Origin: Aphis gossypii
Lineage: Eukaryota > Arthropoda > Insecta > Hemiptera > Aphididae
Reading direction: 5' to 3'
Length of the DNA: 64,000 nucleotides
NCBI RefSeq assembly: GCF_020184175.1
Contig: NC_065531.1
Location: 55,511,213 to 55,575,212 of the forward strand
Positions 23,851 through 37,176 of the stretch are shown here, in pieces. Position 1 is the first letter of the stretch, and each line of letters opens with the position of its first letter. A program made the translations under genes and the position numbers. Under the pieces are notes generated by a model. That model saw only the letters and a list, made by a program, of their open reading frames with translations. It had not been told where the DNA came from and made no database searches.

Positions 23851-26800
23851 TTGTAGTTTAAAGTAATTAACAGCGCGTTGGATTTAAACGAATAACTTAA
23901 CCACTGCGATGCAACTATTGTGGTTTTCGTCTTCTATACGTAATATATGTAATGCGCACATAGGCGCAAAAAAAAATGGACCGTAACGAGTGGTTATTAC
24001 AGTGCAACACAAACTCAAATTTTCGTGATAAATAAAACATTCTTACTGAACTAAATATTTTATTGTTTTGCTTGGAATCTATTTGAAATTCGTATGACGC
24101 TTTTTTTAGTTCCATAACTATAGAGTATGCGTTTAACGAGTAGGTATAGCTATTAGAATTATACCGGATGATTATTTTAAGTGTATTTTTGATATTATTA
24201 AGTATTATATTGTACCAGATTCATATATTTCTTAAATTTCCGGGTCAGAATGTTAATAATTATTAGGTATAAATATTTAAAAAACTTTCTGTATAGCTTC
24301 CACTACTTTAATCCATCAACTTGAGTTGAATATATTTATTCAATGTTTTTTAAATAATATAGTGAACCATTTATTTTCTTCGATATTCTTAACTACTTAA
24401 CTATAAGTGCATTTTTCGGAAAATATGAAAACAAAACATCGTTGGTATAGTATAAAAAATAATGATGGAGATAAAAAAATAAATAAATAGTGAAAACATT
24501 AAATCAGTCCTGTATGAAAAAACTGATGCATACGTCAGGAAAAAATCACAAATTGTGAATAAATTTAAATTTATGTATCGCAAGCTATAAAGTCGTTTCG
24601 GGACGGAAAGACTGGAAGTCGTCCAACCGCAGCTGCAGTTAGTTATGGTATAGGACATAGGTATATAATATTTACGCATCTCGTCAAATAGCAATTTTTT
24701 CTCGACGACAACACATTATTATTTTGTCAGTTTTCTAAACAGTTTGTACAACTGTTACATCGTTACACGCCGGTCTATAATTATTATTATAATATATTAT
24801 AATATACGACGTTCGCTGTAGTTGTGGAAACGATATGGTATTTTAGCGATTTTACCGCTGCAGCACGAATGGACTGAACTGGCACTCGGTTTTGGTTTGC
24901 GCGAAAAAGTTATTTTTGAGCAAGTATCGCGATTAGCGGGTCGATTTCAGCGTTTACGATCGTGCTATTAAGGAACGTTTTTTATTGTCATAATATATAC
25001 AGTTATTCACGTCTCACGATGCCGAGCTTTTTGATGTTTGGGCGTTTAAATAATAATAAAACGATTTTTTTTTCATTTGGAACACTATCAATGACACACA
25101 CACACGTGTCATATACATACATCAAGCGTTTAGTCTTATAAACACGTTTCCGGAATAACGCATGTCCCGTACAAACGGAAACGATTATTCAAATTTGTTT
25201 AACGTTTTCCCGGAATAACGTTCGGTACGCCGTCCATTAGCGATTTTATCACAGAGACCCTTGTTCTGAATATCCTTGGACGCGTGGCAATGTATGGATA
25301 TTATAAATATAATAACTTAGTGCGAGGTACGATTTGCGCCACACCATGTGGTTAGAATTTTTTTCCATCCGGTACGATCACGCGTGCAATAATGTCGCGC
25401 GTATGTGATATATAAGAGCAATATTAATAATATGACGGTTTTTACTACAACTTTTGGCGATTTTTCTTCCGTATTTCTTCTGTAATTATATTCTCAATTG
25501 AATTTCTTTGCTGATTATACTTATCATTTGTACTTATTAACACACACTGATCGCTGAAAATCTTTTCAATTTTTGTTAATAGGAAGTACCTGATACTTCA
25601 TAAAAAGTTTTGTAGAAAGTGTATTATACTACGGACAGTTTCTTGTAGGTACGTACTTAGCTATATAATCTATTATAGCTATCCCCTTGCACTTCGTTGC
25701 CCGTACAAAATACATCCACGTTAAATAATTCGATTTCCTAACATTTAGTGTAACGCGTGTGGATAAATAGTATTTTTGGTTTTGCGATATTTCAAACATA
25801 TTAACTTTACATAGCTGTTCCACCCAGTGTTGTTTTTTTACCATTTAATAGCATCATTTTTTAAACATGATTTCCCAAGTTTGATTTATTTTTCATTCTT
25901 AATCTAAAACCATCAACTAATAAAGCTTAAATAGTATGAAGCAAAAACAACTAAAAAGTTTTGTACTGTTATACTACATCAAATATATTCACCAAAATAA
26001 TAATTTCTAATAACTAATAATTGGTAAGGGTAACACGGATGAAAAATATTGATGTGCGTGTTTGCCGATTATTTAAAAAATATATAATCCCATTTTTCAT
26101 TAATATTTAGAATTGGAAATAGTAATAAAACCTACTCCAAAACGTATTTTCTCATTTTTAAAAAATCGAGTTAATCAGATGAGTAGTTTCAGAAAACATG
26201 TGTGATAAAGATTTACATTTTTACATTTATATATATAAAGATATATTGAATAATTTAAACTTTTTAACTACATAAAATATATGATGTTTATTCTGTTTAT
26301 CGTCGAATCTACTGAATTGTGTATTGTCATAAAATATGATAATTTGTATAACACTGTCAAAGTAGTTCGGAGTATAGAATTTGGCTAAAATAAAGTGAAA
26401 TCTTAGGTTTATTATAGAATTGATTATCGTCCAAAATTTGACCGCCAATTTATTACCGTTTTCTCGGAAGCGACAGGGGGAACTAGAACGAATAAGGCAA
26501 TCTCTTAAAACAAAGTTCTCCTCGACAACGTCGTTTGTCATGTGGCTTTTCACTATTACCAGACCATATTTTTTTTAACGATCTGAGTTAATGTCCTTTC
26601 ACCCCTTTGTGGCTTACATATTATATACAATATACATATAATGTAATATCATGTCGTGATATTTATTGGTTTATTTGTTAATACGTTTGTATGGACCCGG
26701 ACGTCAATGTATATATATGTATGTACGTTTTCTGCCGGGTTTGAGTGTTAATAAACTTTATACTAATCAGCGATTTGAAGAATGATAATTTTACCACCCT

Positions 26801-28934
26801 AATCATACAACCCATCGGTCAACTACTTTAATTTTTATTTTTTTCATTTAGAGAAATAATCCTCAGCATTACGACCATTATTGGGAGTTATATTATTTTT
26901 AATATACATATAGGTACAAATATATTTTTATTAGTGAGGATGACATTTTTTTTTTTTTTTTGTCAATAGAATACAATAAAAGATTAGTATAAACCATAAA
27001 GATATGTATACTATTAATAACATTGATCGTAATGATAAATGTATATAAAGTATACGTTATATTAATTCATCTAATAATTTAAATTTATTTGTTGGAGAAA
27101 GGGTGCGATATTGAGGCTTTTGAATATATTGTTGGATAATTAGTTTCAATTTCTTGCTTCATAGTATGTGTATAAAACTCAGTCAAAATGTGATTGATCA
27201 AAAGTTTGACACCGCGTACCGTTTTTTATTATTATTTTCGGTACCAATACCACTGTATAGTTGCTCATTCGTAATCCGTACCGTCATCGTTGGTGTACTT
27301 TCGTCGTACCTACATAATATTAGGACGCAAAATATTGTTCCAGGAATTTTGTTCTAGACTAATATACTGTATCATCGTATATTACTATTACCTATTTATA
27401 TAAATAATGTCGTATTTTTTTTTCAAACGAATTTGCCGCGATTTTAATTTTACTTCCTAGTTTGGGCTTCATTATTCTTTTTAAACATAATTATATTTTT
27501 GTTGTTCCCGAATATAACAATTGATGTGTATAGAAATGTGACAAACGTGTAGATATTATACTATATTACAATAGATCCATCACAAGAGACTGTTACTATC
27601 GTTCGGCGTTCGTGAATACCGTTTTTTTATTGAGAAAATTTAATATTATTATAATAATAATAATAAAAAAAGCGAACGAATGAATAAAAAACCAATTCAA
27701 CGCAACACCACATTTATGAAAACATTTTCCCGTTTTTACTTCAATAACGCCCTCTTTTACACATTTATAGTTATCATATTATTATCATCGTATATATATT
27801 TTTGATTTTTCCTTTGAGGTCTAATAATCTATATTATGTGGTGAATATTACGAAGTAGATTAAATTTAAAATCTACCAAAACTCTTCAATCTCATTTACC
27901 CATAAACAATTATGAATGGTAAATATTTGTCTACGAATCATAGTATATGAATAAGAATCGTGTATTAACAAAAAAAAAAAATAAAAAAAATAATAGAAAT
28001 ACCTTGGTTTTAATTTAACCTAACTTACTTTATTGCTCAGTTCTTGCAAGGATCAGCGCTTATTTAATTTCGAATTATATTTACCACATAATTTCACGCT
28101 GTGCTCGTGCGCTATTATTATTCTTTAAGAGTTATCCCCCGCACAAATGATTATAAATTATATGTATATATATATATGTGTTACTTCACAATTTAAAACT
28201 ACGATGTTGATCGTATCTTTGACGGAGAGCGGATGTAATATACATAAATGCATAATATCATAATTTCGCGCATTACAAATTTATTCTGTCGTCCATCTGA
28301 TGCGGTGTGATGTCGAGGAATTTTTTTGCTTTCCATGCGTGCACGCGTCTATATTTAATCCAATGACACTATAGGAACGTGTTTAATGGTCCACTATAAT
28401 ATTATGGTGCAGCATGTTTATTGTTTGGTTTTTATATTTTATGGTCGTCTAATAACGACCACATGGCTCCATACATTGCGTCACAAATTGCAGTATTTAT
28501 CAATTAAGGTAATCAAATGCCGAATCGACCGTGCTGGAACTTTGGTATGAGAATATTGTAAGTACTCAAGCGATATTTACTTCACGCTATCGGTCACCGG
28601 TTTTATTAGATTACTGGAATATTTTTGTAATTTTGTGTACAGCGTCCAACGAATATAACATTATTAGTCATTTGTCAAATGTTGTCATAGTATACTCGTA
28701 CCTACTGAAAGTTTAGATTGTGTAAATGATAATTCATATTTTTATTTAGGTTTAAACAAATTGTATAATATAATGTAGATGTCGGGAATGTATCGAGTCG
28801 ACATCATAATATGTATATGCACTATAGTTAATTTTTGTTTATTTTACAACTGTCTCGGGAAAGAAACCACACATTTTATTATAATATACGTTATCGTTTA
28901 TTATTAATACGATGTAATAATAAACGATCCGCAG

Positions 28935-29032
28935 GGGGCCTGGGAACGACTATCACGGATAGATGAGGTAGATATAGGTAGTAAGGCGACCTTCGAAAAA
29001 GTAAAAGCGGACGTTGCTTAACATCGATGTAT
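28935..29032 (+). other. Short coding-like island, unrecognised
   Basis: After an AG at 28933-28934, one frame reads GAWERLSRIDEVDIGSKATF and on to a stop after 27-28 codons (TAA near 29018-29032). Base composition is richer in GC than the flanks and many codons start with a purine. The acceptor lacks a pyrimidine tract, which argues against a real exon. Family unknown. Confidence 0.15.
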
Positions 29033-29285
29033 ACTACTAGTTCGTTTAGGGGGGTATTCGGTCCATATAATAATACATTGTACTATGTAGATCGGCTGCC
29101 GTCCGGGTCTTCGCGTGTTTCGTCGAATCGAATGTGACGGTTTACGACGACATAAAAACCGAAAAAAATGTATTTGGATTACGCAATGCGTGTTTTGAAA
29201 ATGAAGGAAAGATGTTTTTTTTTATTTTTTTTATTACGTTCAGCGGTATAAAAATCCGATTATAAAGTGTATAAACGTATACGAC

Positions 29286-29303
29286 GTATATATATATATA
29301 TAT
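29286..29303. repeat. (TA)n microsatellite
   Basis: About nine TA units. Confidence 0.9.
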
Positions 29304-29557
29304 TGGTTTATGGCATACAATGTGCAGGGTTATATTATTATATATTATATCAAACGGACGACCCGCGGGGTGATAATAAAAGATAGAAAAGATAATATAA
29401 TGTTATAATAAATCAGACGATTCACAAATCACAAAAATAATAATAATAGGCACTGCTTGTAATCTTTGGATTTGTCGGATGTCTTTGAAAACAACATATT
29501 ATATATTTATGAAATTATTGTTGAGTTTTGTTGTTATTATATTATTACGTTCTACAG

Positions 29558-29729
29558 TTACAGGGTAAACGACGACCGACTTGCACGCGACTATATTACA
29601 CGACGACTGTTAATGGATCTCGTCTGCAACGGTTACGCAAGAGAAGACTATAATATTTTAATGTATAGGACGAAGCAGCTGCCATATCAATTGTCTCAGA
29701 AAATAAAGGTCGTCAGACATCGGAACTAA
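29558..29729 (+). CDS. Candidate terminal exon of an unrecognised protein
   Basis: A T-rich tract ending TTCTACAG precedes 56 codons that stop at 29727-29729. The peptide begins YRVNDDRLARDYITRRLLMD and continues LVCNGYAREDYNILMY, then a basic end (KIKVVRHRN). It is charged, amphipathic and has mixed codon use, unlike the AT-rich flanks. The frame requires the previous exon to leave two bases (phase 2). A second AG six bases on gives the same phase. The reading frame is also open upstream of the acceptor, so exon structure is not proven. I recognise no domain. It could be a short-exon insect secreted protein, a pseudogene piece or chance. Confidence 0.22.
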
Positions 29730-31707
29730 CGAACGCGCTTACTATGGACTCGTGAATTGTCGCCCAAACGAATTGTTAAAATATATTATATAATATACCT
29801 ATAAATTTGTAATTTTTTGGTTTTAGAGTTTATGTTGTTGAGAAAAAAAATGAAAAACAACGATCTATCGACAAAAAGACTTTTTTTTTTTGATAAATCT
29901 TCCAAAATGGCTCATAGCTTATAGTATGTAATTATAATTATTAATATTATTCAAGCCGATGTAGTAATTATATGTATCCCAATCAAGTATGAATAATTAA
30001 GATTGTAACTACTAAGAGATTTTATTCTATAATATATTAAATATTATTCTAAAACAAGACAATAGCAACTATTCATTTAAAATGTCTAAACATGTTATAA
30101 TAAGTAAAATATATTATACTTAAATAATTATTGATGTTCATTTTGGTTGTGTTAAAGAATAGTTTTTTTATATTTTAAAAATTTACTTGTTTATACTTAG
30201 GTATTTATGTACCTATACGTATGTGTAGATTTTTTAAACTAGAAAAAATATTGGTTAATATTGGTATTTCAAACTTGAAATTTGAATTTTGAAGATTTAA
30301 AAAAAAATAATACCTTTCGACTGTAAAATTGAAATACTCATTTATATTATATATGTATTATTCTAAAATAAAAACTTAATTTATACATTTATTTTGGTCA
30401 TAAAAGTAAAAAATATACATACTTATGTATCTGTTTGTACCTATTTTATTTTAAGTTATTTAGATTCAAATTTTCATTAATTGTATATGATTTTAAATAA
30501 AAGATTATTCAAGTACTTCAAAAAGAACCTATACAACTCAAAACACTTACTAAAAATATTGTTTTCGAGTTATCTAGGTATTAAAAAATTGAATAAAAGT
30601 GTTCTTGCTTTTTAATTTTAATATATTGAAATTTTGATGACAGATAGTTATGGTTCGATCATTGAAAACGTTTGTAAATTACATCGCATCGAAACCTTAT
30701 ATTAATTGAATTGTTTTAACTTTTAATAATGCAATATTACAATTTTAAAACATGTGTTAGGTAGTATATGTATTACACAGCTCAAATTTGTATACTAAAT
30801 ATTTCATATACTTATTTACTTTGTGATCAAAATAAATGTTTTAATTAATTTTAGATTTTAGAAAAGAATACAATACTGTGATAGTTAAATTTCTCGTGTC
30901 TTGTTGTATTTAATTCTTAAAAAAATATTATTGGTAATACTGTAATTGTACTATGTATAATACCGATTAATCAAAGCCCGAGTTTTGTGTTCTTACCGAT
31001 ATAGTATATACGTACCCACTACCCAACCTTAAATTTCTATCTCGTCATACCGAAAACGCGCTTACGAAATCGTGAAAATTCCTGCAATCCTTACAACATC
31101 TATAGAGAATACGTCTTATAATGCAATTATAAACGTAATATTGACTACATATTATTGTAAACGCGCGTGTTTACATATGAAATTACGGTATTTAACGACG
31201 ATAATAATTACAAGTGGCGACGATTAAAAATCATTTAATAAGTGTAACGCGCGTGCAAATATAATAAGGACTCGGTTGATAAATCGTGACAATATCGCGA
31301 CGAGTTTTGCCTGCGCAACAACAAATCGTGATCGTTAATAACCGTAATATTATTTATTTATTTATCGTCGCGTATACTCGTGTATAATAGGCAATAGAAT
31401 TGATAATAGGTACACGTTATTAAACGGTATCGCGGTCGCCGAAGACGACGCAAATGCGTTTTGCAACAATTACAATGGTAAATTATCATATTATTATTAT
31501 TATATTATGTTCGTTCTGTCGTACCTAGTTCATTTGCTGCGCGAGATCGATTAAAATATCAAATGTTGTCTTCGTCGATATTTTTTTCATCGAGATTTTT
31601 GTATTATGATATTGTTTTGGTTTTCGCCAAACTATAAGTCATATTATGGAGTCAATGAATAAAGTTTATTTATGTAAGCGCGTTAAAAATATTTACTTAA
31701 CTTACAG

Positions 31708-31800
31708 GTGTGTCTCAAAATATATTTTAAGGACGAAGTTTGCATTCGTGGTCTGGAATTCGATGAGAACGGACAGTGGAAAAAGGTCATGAATAAATAA
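31708..31800 (+). CDS. Candidate terminal exon of an unrecognised protein
   Basis: The acceptor TTAACTTACAG is followed by 30 codons and TAA. The peptide begins VCLKIYFKDEVCIRGLEFDE and ends NGQWKKVMNK. Most codons follow a purine-first pattern and third positions are GC-rich compared with neighbours, which looks coding. An AATAAA polyadenylation signal overlaps the end (31792-31797). The frame needs a phase-0 junction. The phase-2 alternative is also open, which weakens the case. A possible upstream exon at about 31400-31473 (EDDANAFCNNYN then G|GTAAAT) leaves one base, so the two do not join in this frame. Confidence 0.25.
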   Translation: MCLKIYFKDEVCIRGLEFDENGQWKKVMNK

Positions 31801-32940
31801 TGACAGTATTATAGTAATAGTAAGGCTGAATTATACACATTTATTGTGATTTAATTATTGTTCAACCTATATAATTTATATGTTTACATATTTTTAAGGC
31901 GTTGTGTCATAGAAGAATTATTGTAATTAACTAGAATCGTGATTGTTAGTATTTCTATCGAGTTGTTGAAACCCAATTGCCGAAAACGAATGTTTTATAC
32001 TTTTTTAAAATGTAAAATTATATGCGTTAAAATTATTGACTCGACTAAATATTTTTTAATAGCACTAATAGAAACATAGTCATAAAACTGTATGTGGTCA
32101 AAAATGTAGATTGTTTTTATGCAGAATTTTTTTTAGGAATCCACTAAATATACGTTTTCGATTATTTTGATGCTATTTACAGTTAAGCGTGTGTCATAGA
32201 ATAACCTTTGACTTTCCTGTTCAAAAATGCCTTCATAACACGATACTGCAGATTAGTAATTGTTTTTGATATCAATAACCGTAAGACCGTAAAATTATTG
32301 TTAACACGTATCAATGACGACTGCTACAGATATCCAGTCTGAGTATGTTATAGTCCAGTTACACTTTAATATGTATAATATTGTTATTAGTGTAAATAAT
32401 TTTTTAACTTTTTAAGCTAAACTAGTAATATACAAACACCACTCCTAAAGGCTATATGAATATGTGAGATTCAAATTTTGACGAGGATCAGCTAAGAAAT
32501 AAAATGTAATCATAACTCAAGTTTTTCAAACATCACATTATACAAGGTTATACGTAAGTACTCTTTCATTTGTCTCTAACACGACTCTTTACAAAAACAT
32601 TAACATTAAGAAAATTGATTAAGAAGCAACGATTTTTTATAAAGTTAGAGTTGTTTATTGTCTATTTATTACACGAGAAAACCATCAAAATTCATTAACA
32701 AACCGTTTTCATATTTCTTCATTTCCTGTAATTGTCGTAGATTTAAAATAAAACGGTGTCGTGTTCTTTTAAGTTAATCCTCTAACGAGTCTAACGTATC
32801 AATTCCAAGTCAAGTGCCACTAATGAATGACTTCTTAATCATACAATCCCAATAATGTTATTTTCCTCTTCTTCATATACGTGCTGTGCCTTTTGTACAC
32901 GAGTATGGATTGTGTATTATTTATGAAAATAATAAAGCAA

Positions 32941-33083
32941 AAATGTCTGAAGACTTAGGTCGATTGCGAGTGTGTAATCCAACATGTTATACAGATATAG
33001 AGTCTGAAAAAATGCGTACCTATATAACCGAAGTGGTCGCATCAATTGGTTGCATTCACGGGTCACTATATCATGGGAGCTAG
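32941..33083 (+). other. Short coding-like island, unrecognised
   Basis: From an ATG at about 32943 the frame reads MSEDLGRLRVCNPTCYTDIE and continues to a TAG at 33081-33083, giving 46 codons with three cysteines. It extends upstream in frame to 32886. No domain is recognised, and the opposite strand is also open for 62 codons, so chance is likely. Confidence 0.12.
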
Positions 33084-33109
33084 CAGGAGTGTATGTCGGT
33101 GGCACGACT

Positions 33110-36100
33110 TTTTTTTTTATTTAACCACTGGAAATACATTATTATAATTATTATTAAGCATTTACGACAATATTGACAAATGAATAAATAAATCACGTCA
33201 ATGAACGCGGTTGCCATATAATCTGCACTGTACCGCATTTACATGACAATTATTATTGTAATATATCATTATTTTTTTTTAATAGAAAACGTGTTTATGG
33301 TTTGTACATTTATATTATTATTATTGTACAGTACTACACGTGTTCGTTTTAAAATAATTTTTGTGTCCGTTAGTTAAATATTTTTCATTGCATTTTGTAT
33401 TCATATATAAAAATATTATAAATGAAATGAAATGGCAAACTTTGTGTTAGCAACGAAAAGAACATTAATTAAAACAACTTTATTTAAAATGTTTAAATTT
33501 TAGTTTGAAAAAGTCTTTCTCCTAAAAACTTTTGAAAGTATTCGAAAATATTTATAATAATAATAATTGTTTTTATATACATACGAGCATTCAGCATAAT
33601 ATAATAAAAAACTAATAGCCTACGTTAATGATTTGAAATACAAAAATACATTCTTGGTACATTGAGATGTTTCTCGAACTCTTAATAAGAGTTGTGTATT
33701 TCAAATCTCTATTTATTTTTCATATTTTTGTTTTGCATAGTTTGAATGCTTTTGGTTACCCGACTTTTGTTTTCGAGACTTTAATAAAAAGGTAATTTAG
33801 ATAAATAAATTAAAACTATGTAAGAAATAATTGGTTATAAATCGTGTAATATTTTTAATGATCATTCATAAAAAAATAAAATACAAAATAATAATGCTAA
33901 AAACAAAATATACAAAGATTATATGATTATATTAATAATAAATTAACTTTGTAGTTCTGTAGCAAAATATATTTACTTCTTATCTTAAGAACGTGCTTAT
34001 AATATAATTATAATTATTTGATATTTTTTGAACTATGATTCTTTAAAATGTCAAACACAAATCACAAAATAAAATTTATCTTAAATAGACCTATCTTACA
34101 TGCCTCCTCCGAGCTACAATACTTTACCAGCTTTGTACAAAGTTTTATGCGGTTTAATCGTGCATCAACGTGTGTTAATTTTACAAGTGTGAAACGCAAT
34201 AATATAATTAATACAATGTAATGTTGTTGACAAATGTTTTTAATACAATCGATGAAAACAAAGATATTGTGTATTATATATTATTGTATAATATATTATA
34301 ATATACTCATTATATTTTGTGCCAACGGAACGAATAATAAAATAATAAATTACGACTAAACGGAGTTTCGTAACAGCGTCTTTACACGATTTAGATTAAA
34401 CGCTAAAACATTATAACGTTATAATTTAATATATTTTATAATATTATTGCCGTGATGGAGCGCGTGGTTTAGTTTTATTTCTAGTCGTCCGACACGGTTG
34501 CGGCGCACGACACACGAAAAAAGCTGTTTCGAGTCTGACCGTATTATGATAATATATGATAGTATAATATGCAACGCTATTAAAAACTGCCTTATATAGA
34601 CGTATAAGAAATAATAATATGATACACCAACACAGTTATGCGATACGCGTATGTCTATAATGCGAGTACTTTTTTACTGGAAAAAAAAACTGTGGAAAAA
34701 CCAAACTTGTTGACAACATGCGTTATAACACGTCCTACGGTATCAGTAATGGCGTACATACCTGTATAATGTGTATATTATGCAAATCGCAAGAACAAGC
34801 CGTAAACACTCGTAAAAGACGTCTGAAATCGTAAATTTTTTTCACACAATTTAACTATGATGTTGACTATTATAGTCAAAGGCTCATAGGTTGTGCGTCA
34901 ACGTCCAACGACAATCGTTTTGGTCAAGGCTGCGTATTACCGCCCAGGCTACGTATAGGCTACAGATTACTGTAGAAAATCGTGTAAGACGGCAAAAAAT
35001 ATAGCATTTATGGTGAAACACAAAGTATAATATTTGACGTTGAAACATTATTTTAAGAATATAAGTACAAATAATTTGACTGCATTATGACATTATTAAA
35101 TAATATCGATATTAAGTGTTCAAAATAAAACCGCAATCGTAGCTATGTATGTATATTATACATATTTTCTCATAGTTAGTCGCAGACCGTGAAGAAATAC
35201 TATAACCCGCAGGTATTTGGATTAAATTTTATAACAAATATTATATTTGTATACGATGTGGGGACATGTTTGCAATAAGTATGACAACGGGAAAAAAATT
35301 AATCGAGATATTTATTGTTTTTTTATTTTACGTCAAAGGATTTGGATATGAGTTAATACAAGATAACAAAAAAAAAAAAACCCTAAACGTAAGACAAAAA
35401 TGTAGAGAGTTTTTTCAAGTATATATAAATGCCCTTTTTACATAACACTTTTTGGAGTAAAATATCAATAAGCCGAATTAGTTGACAGATATATTATATA
35501 GCTTTGGGCGGAAAAACATTTAATCCTACCCTGGCTTTGGGTATTTCAGAGTATAATATCATGTATGTGTGTGAAGTGGACTTGTAACTAAAATAATAGT
35601 TTTTATTATTCTATCTCTTCTTTATGCATATGCGTGGTTTAAATATTAACATAAATTCCGGTTGGTGAATTCGCGAGACACTGTCGTAGCATCGACCCAT
35701 AAGTGTAATTTATAATTTTTTCCAATCTCGTTTTAATCTCAAAACAAATATGTAGTAATTAAATGACTATATTCTCTAAAATAAATCCTAAATATTGGAA
35801 GAACCCTTCCAACGCCCTAAGAGTAAGGTGGTCTTAAATGAACCTTAGTTCGGAAGTTCCGACGGAATTACTAGCTATACGACTGAATTGCTAGTTATTA
35901 CACCTTGATAGAACAAAATTCGTTTGTTCTGATGCAATTCGATAAACGCTGGTCCTTCCCTGTCCGTCCGTCTGTTTCCGTTTTCGTTTTTTCATTCCTA
36001 TTATATCCTACACGCGAAGGTTGAAACGCTTGATAAAACCATTATCAGGTCGTGGTCCGACGGTTTATGAGTGATACGCGTTCCAATCCAATGATCAATG

Positions 36101-36792
36101 ACACAACTACATGCATAAACATATGTATGATTCGCATGCGAGGACTGAGATATTAAATATCTGAAAAATCACTCAGTCTAATAATACGAGTATAATGACC
36201 ATACTTCCGTATTAGGTTGAATGAAAAGTGCTTAGGCGGCTCTTAGTTTACCAGTGTTAATACATCGATACCGTAATCGGTCATCTCGTATACCATACAG
36301 CGAAGACGTATTGCACAATAATATTTGTTTAACCTGAAATGTATAATATACTCTGCTGAAATTCGGTAAATTTTGGTGTAGTTGGAAATGATTGGTATTT
36401 TCGGCCTTCCGAATCAAATCATCTTTCAAAATCAATGTTTTCAAAAAACAATTATACAAAATTGTTTTAAAAAATGTTAAAAAAAAAAATTAATTATTCT
36501 CTTCTCTTTCACTTTTTAATCATGTATATTAAATCTTTTATACCTACCTATTTAACAATATTTTCCGCGTCAAGAACCTACTTCAAAATATTAAACCATT
36601 TTATGTATATTTCAATTAAATTTAATTCAAAATAAATTAAAATGCTACATAACATTACACTATAGACTGCACCCGATGCATGTAATTATACCTCTATGTT
36701 ATATTTAATTTGAACCGTATAAGTAATTTATCAAATTTTTAATTAGAAAATATATTGCTGTTTGCAACTATAGTTAATATGTTTGGAAGAAA
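33110..36792. other. AT-rich DNA, no gene recognised
   Basis: Contains long A and T runs and a GC-richer patch at about 35800-36080. That patch has an imperfect 20-nt tandem (GGAATTACTAGCTATACGAC / TGAATTGCTAGTTATTACAC) and a GAACAAA...TTTGTTC hairpin near 35910-35930. The 75-codon minus-strand frame at 36459-36232 has no signature. Confidence 0.5.
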
Positions 36793-37176
36793 GTTCTCAT
36801 GAATTTAATAATTCAAGAGCATATTGTAGAAGAGATTGGTGTATCACTCGTCTTATTATAATTTATATGTATCATAAATTTATTTATTTTTATAATTCCG
36901 GAAAAAATTAGGTAGGTTGGTATAAATTAAATTTAAAATATACAATTTTTCACTTTCACTTTTTGCAGTGATTAGTGCAGATTGTGTTCTCATGAATTTA
37001 ATAATTCAAGAGCATATTGTAGAAGAGATTAGTGTATCACTCGTCTTATTATAATTTATCTGTATCATAAATTTATTTATTTTTATAATTCCGGAAAAAA
37101 TTAGGTAGGTTGGTATAAATTAAATTTAAAATATACAATTTTTCACTTTCACTTTTTGCAGCGATTAGTGCAGATT
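36793..37176. repeat. 193-bp tandem duplication, two nearly identical copies
   Basis: Copy 1 is 36793-36985 and copy 2 is 36986-37176. Over the shared 191 bases I count three differences (GGTGTA/AGTGTA, TATATG/TATCTG, GCAGTG/GCAGCG), so the duplication is recent. Each copy holds a frame of 20 codons (MNLIIQEHIVEEIGVSLVLL) and ends with a pyrimidine-rich tract and AG (CACTTTCACTTTTTGCAG; AG at 36967-36968 and 37160-37161), a convincing splice-acceptor shape. Junctions are direct, with no spacer and no inverted ends. Confidence 0.9.

Larger units (their letters stand above)
20891..28934. other. Intergenic DNA, no gene recognised
   Basis: AT-rich, with (AAT)n at 21690-21710 and (GT)n at 23833-23850. 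A 30-codon frame at 21876-21968 reads like a signal peptide (NLCLSFALLCLIM) and runs into a GTAAAT donor-like site, but nothing joins to it. A minus-strand frame at 22785-22582 (67 codons) has a DDICPFCTHSF segment of unknown family. The minus-strand 108-codon frame at 26553-26227 has no signature. Confidence 0.45.

Noticed and set aside
28965..28990. let-7-like GATGAGGTAG
   Set aside because: Only the first few bases match and there is no hairpin partner.
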